Shown here one piece after another: positions 63,758-64,000 of a DNA stretch of 64,000 nt. The DNA lies in the NCBI RefSeq assembly GCF_024756255.1, contig NZ_JANUHB010000004.1, forward strand, positions 310,001 to 374,000, read 5' to 3'. The DNA is from Massilia agilis (GTDB lineage Bacteria; Pseudomonadota; Gammaproteobacteria; Burkholderiales; Burkholderiaceae_D). The first letter of the stretch is position 1; every line of letters begins with the position of its first letter. The position numbers were made by a program, and so were the translations under genes. The notes under the pieces were generated by a model. That model saw nothing but the letters and a program-made list of their open reading frames with translations, was not told the DNA's origin and did no database searches.

Positions 63758-64000
63758 TCAGGCCAGCTCGGGCGCCTTGGCGGCATCGGCCTCGGCCGCC
63801 GCCATCTCCTCGTCGTGCCCCTTCTGGAACCAGCGCTTGGCGCGCTTGCCCCAGTTGTCCAGGTAGGTGTACGCCACCGGCACCACCACCAGGGTGAGCA
63901 GGGTCGAGGTGATCACGCCGCCGATCACCGCGCGTCCCATCGGCGCCTGGGTCTCGCCGCCGTCGCCCATGCCGATCGCCATCGGCAGCATGCCGAAAAT
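63758..64000 (-). CDS. RND efflux permease, C-terminal part
   Basis: The last 80 residues of a resistance-nodulation-division transporter, cut by the window edge. The segment [22 protein letters not shown] and the final helix [22 protein letters not shown] (shown by their ends) match the last two helices of AcrB/MdtB-like HAE1 pumps, followed by a charged, Ala-rich cytoplasmic tail. The substrate class cannot be set from this part. Confidence 0.88.
   Translation of the reverse strand: MFGMLPMAIGMGDGGETQAPMGRAVIGGVITSTLLTLVVVPVAYTYLDNWGKRAKRWFQKGHDEEMAAAEADAAKAPELA

Overview
The window reads as a contiguous chromosomal segment of a high-GC betaproteobacterium, most likely Oxalobacteraceae (Massilia/Telluria-like). 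This is inferred from the look of the proteins (beta-type H-NS, GlyQ beginning MLTFQQ, a PEP-CTERM protein, ior-type oxidoreductase, TRAP C4-dicarboxylate locus), from dense 4-base start/stop overlaps, and from two dispersed families of REP-like palindromes between genes. No ribosomal RNA, prophage, insertion sequence or CRISPR array was seen.

Layout. 1-7210: envelope polysaccharide and LPS genes on the plus strand (end of rfbC, rfbD, a WecA/MraY-type sugar-phosphate transferase, hns, phosphomannomutase/phosphoglucomutase, waaC, waaA, a YcxB-like protein). 7343-15197: a minus-strand block of a metallohydrolase, plsC, gmhB, glyS, glyQ, lnt and corC; ybeY, phoH and miaB follow on the same strand at 18191-21067. 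Between these two blocks lies a plus-strand molybdo-hydroxylase pair (iorA/iorB-like). 21068-27814: a mixed region with a small HTH protein, an HDOD pair, a glutathione S-transferase, DUF1697, two small membrane or exported proteins, and an unusual FtsH-like AAA metalloprotease. 28157-32942: a thiolase, acyl-CoA dehydrogenase and alpha-methylacyl-CoA racemase-like operon, followed by a DUF445 protein.

34044-42346 is the most distinctive block: nine tightly overlapping plus-strand genes. They encode a PQQ alcohol dehydrogenase with the lanthanide-type Asp-Tyr-Asp signature (XoxF), its XoxJ-like partner, a lipoprotein cytochrome c, a caa3-type oxidase (subunit II with fused cytochrome c, I, III), a small membrane protein, CtaG and another lipoprotein cytochrome c. 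Read together, this is a candidate one-operon electron path from periplasmic alcohol to oxygen. By motif inspection subunit I lacks the usual D-channel Asp and K-channel Lys. A divergent YVTN propeller gene sits beside the operon.

42898-44640 is a lower-GC island next to the 3' end of a tRNA-Met gene. It holds one orphan gene, five TCAC repeats phased exactly 10 bases apart, and a 41-base near-perfect hairpin. 44806-55320 is housekeeping: miaA, mutL, a cyclophilin-like PPIase, dedA, an alpha carbonic anhydrase, a VOC protein, a hexose-phosphate mutarotase, amiC, tsaE, queG and a DUF3052-like gene.

55645-61515 is a C4-dicarboxylate TRAP locus: DctB/DctR-like two-component genes facing away from dctPQM, with a perfect 8-2-8 palindrome between them. 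Behind dctM lies a gene-free stretch with a strong intrinsic terminator and hairpins, a candidate orphan small RNA. The window closes with ogt, xerD, a small basic protein and the C-terminus of an RND efflux permease.
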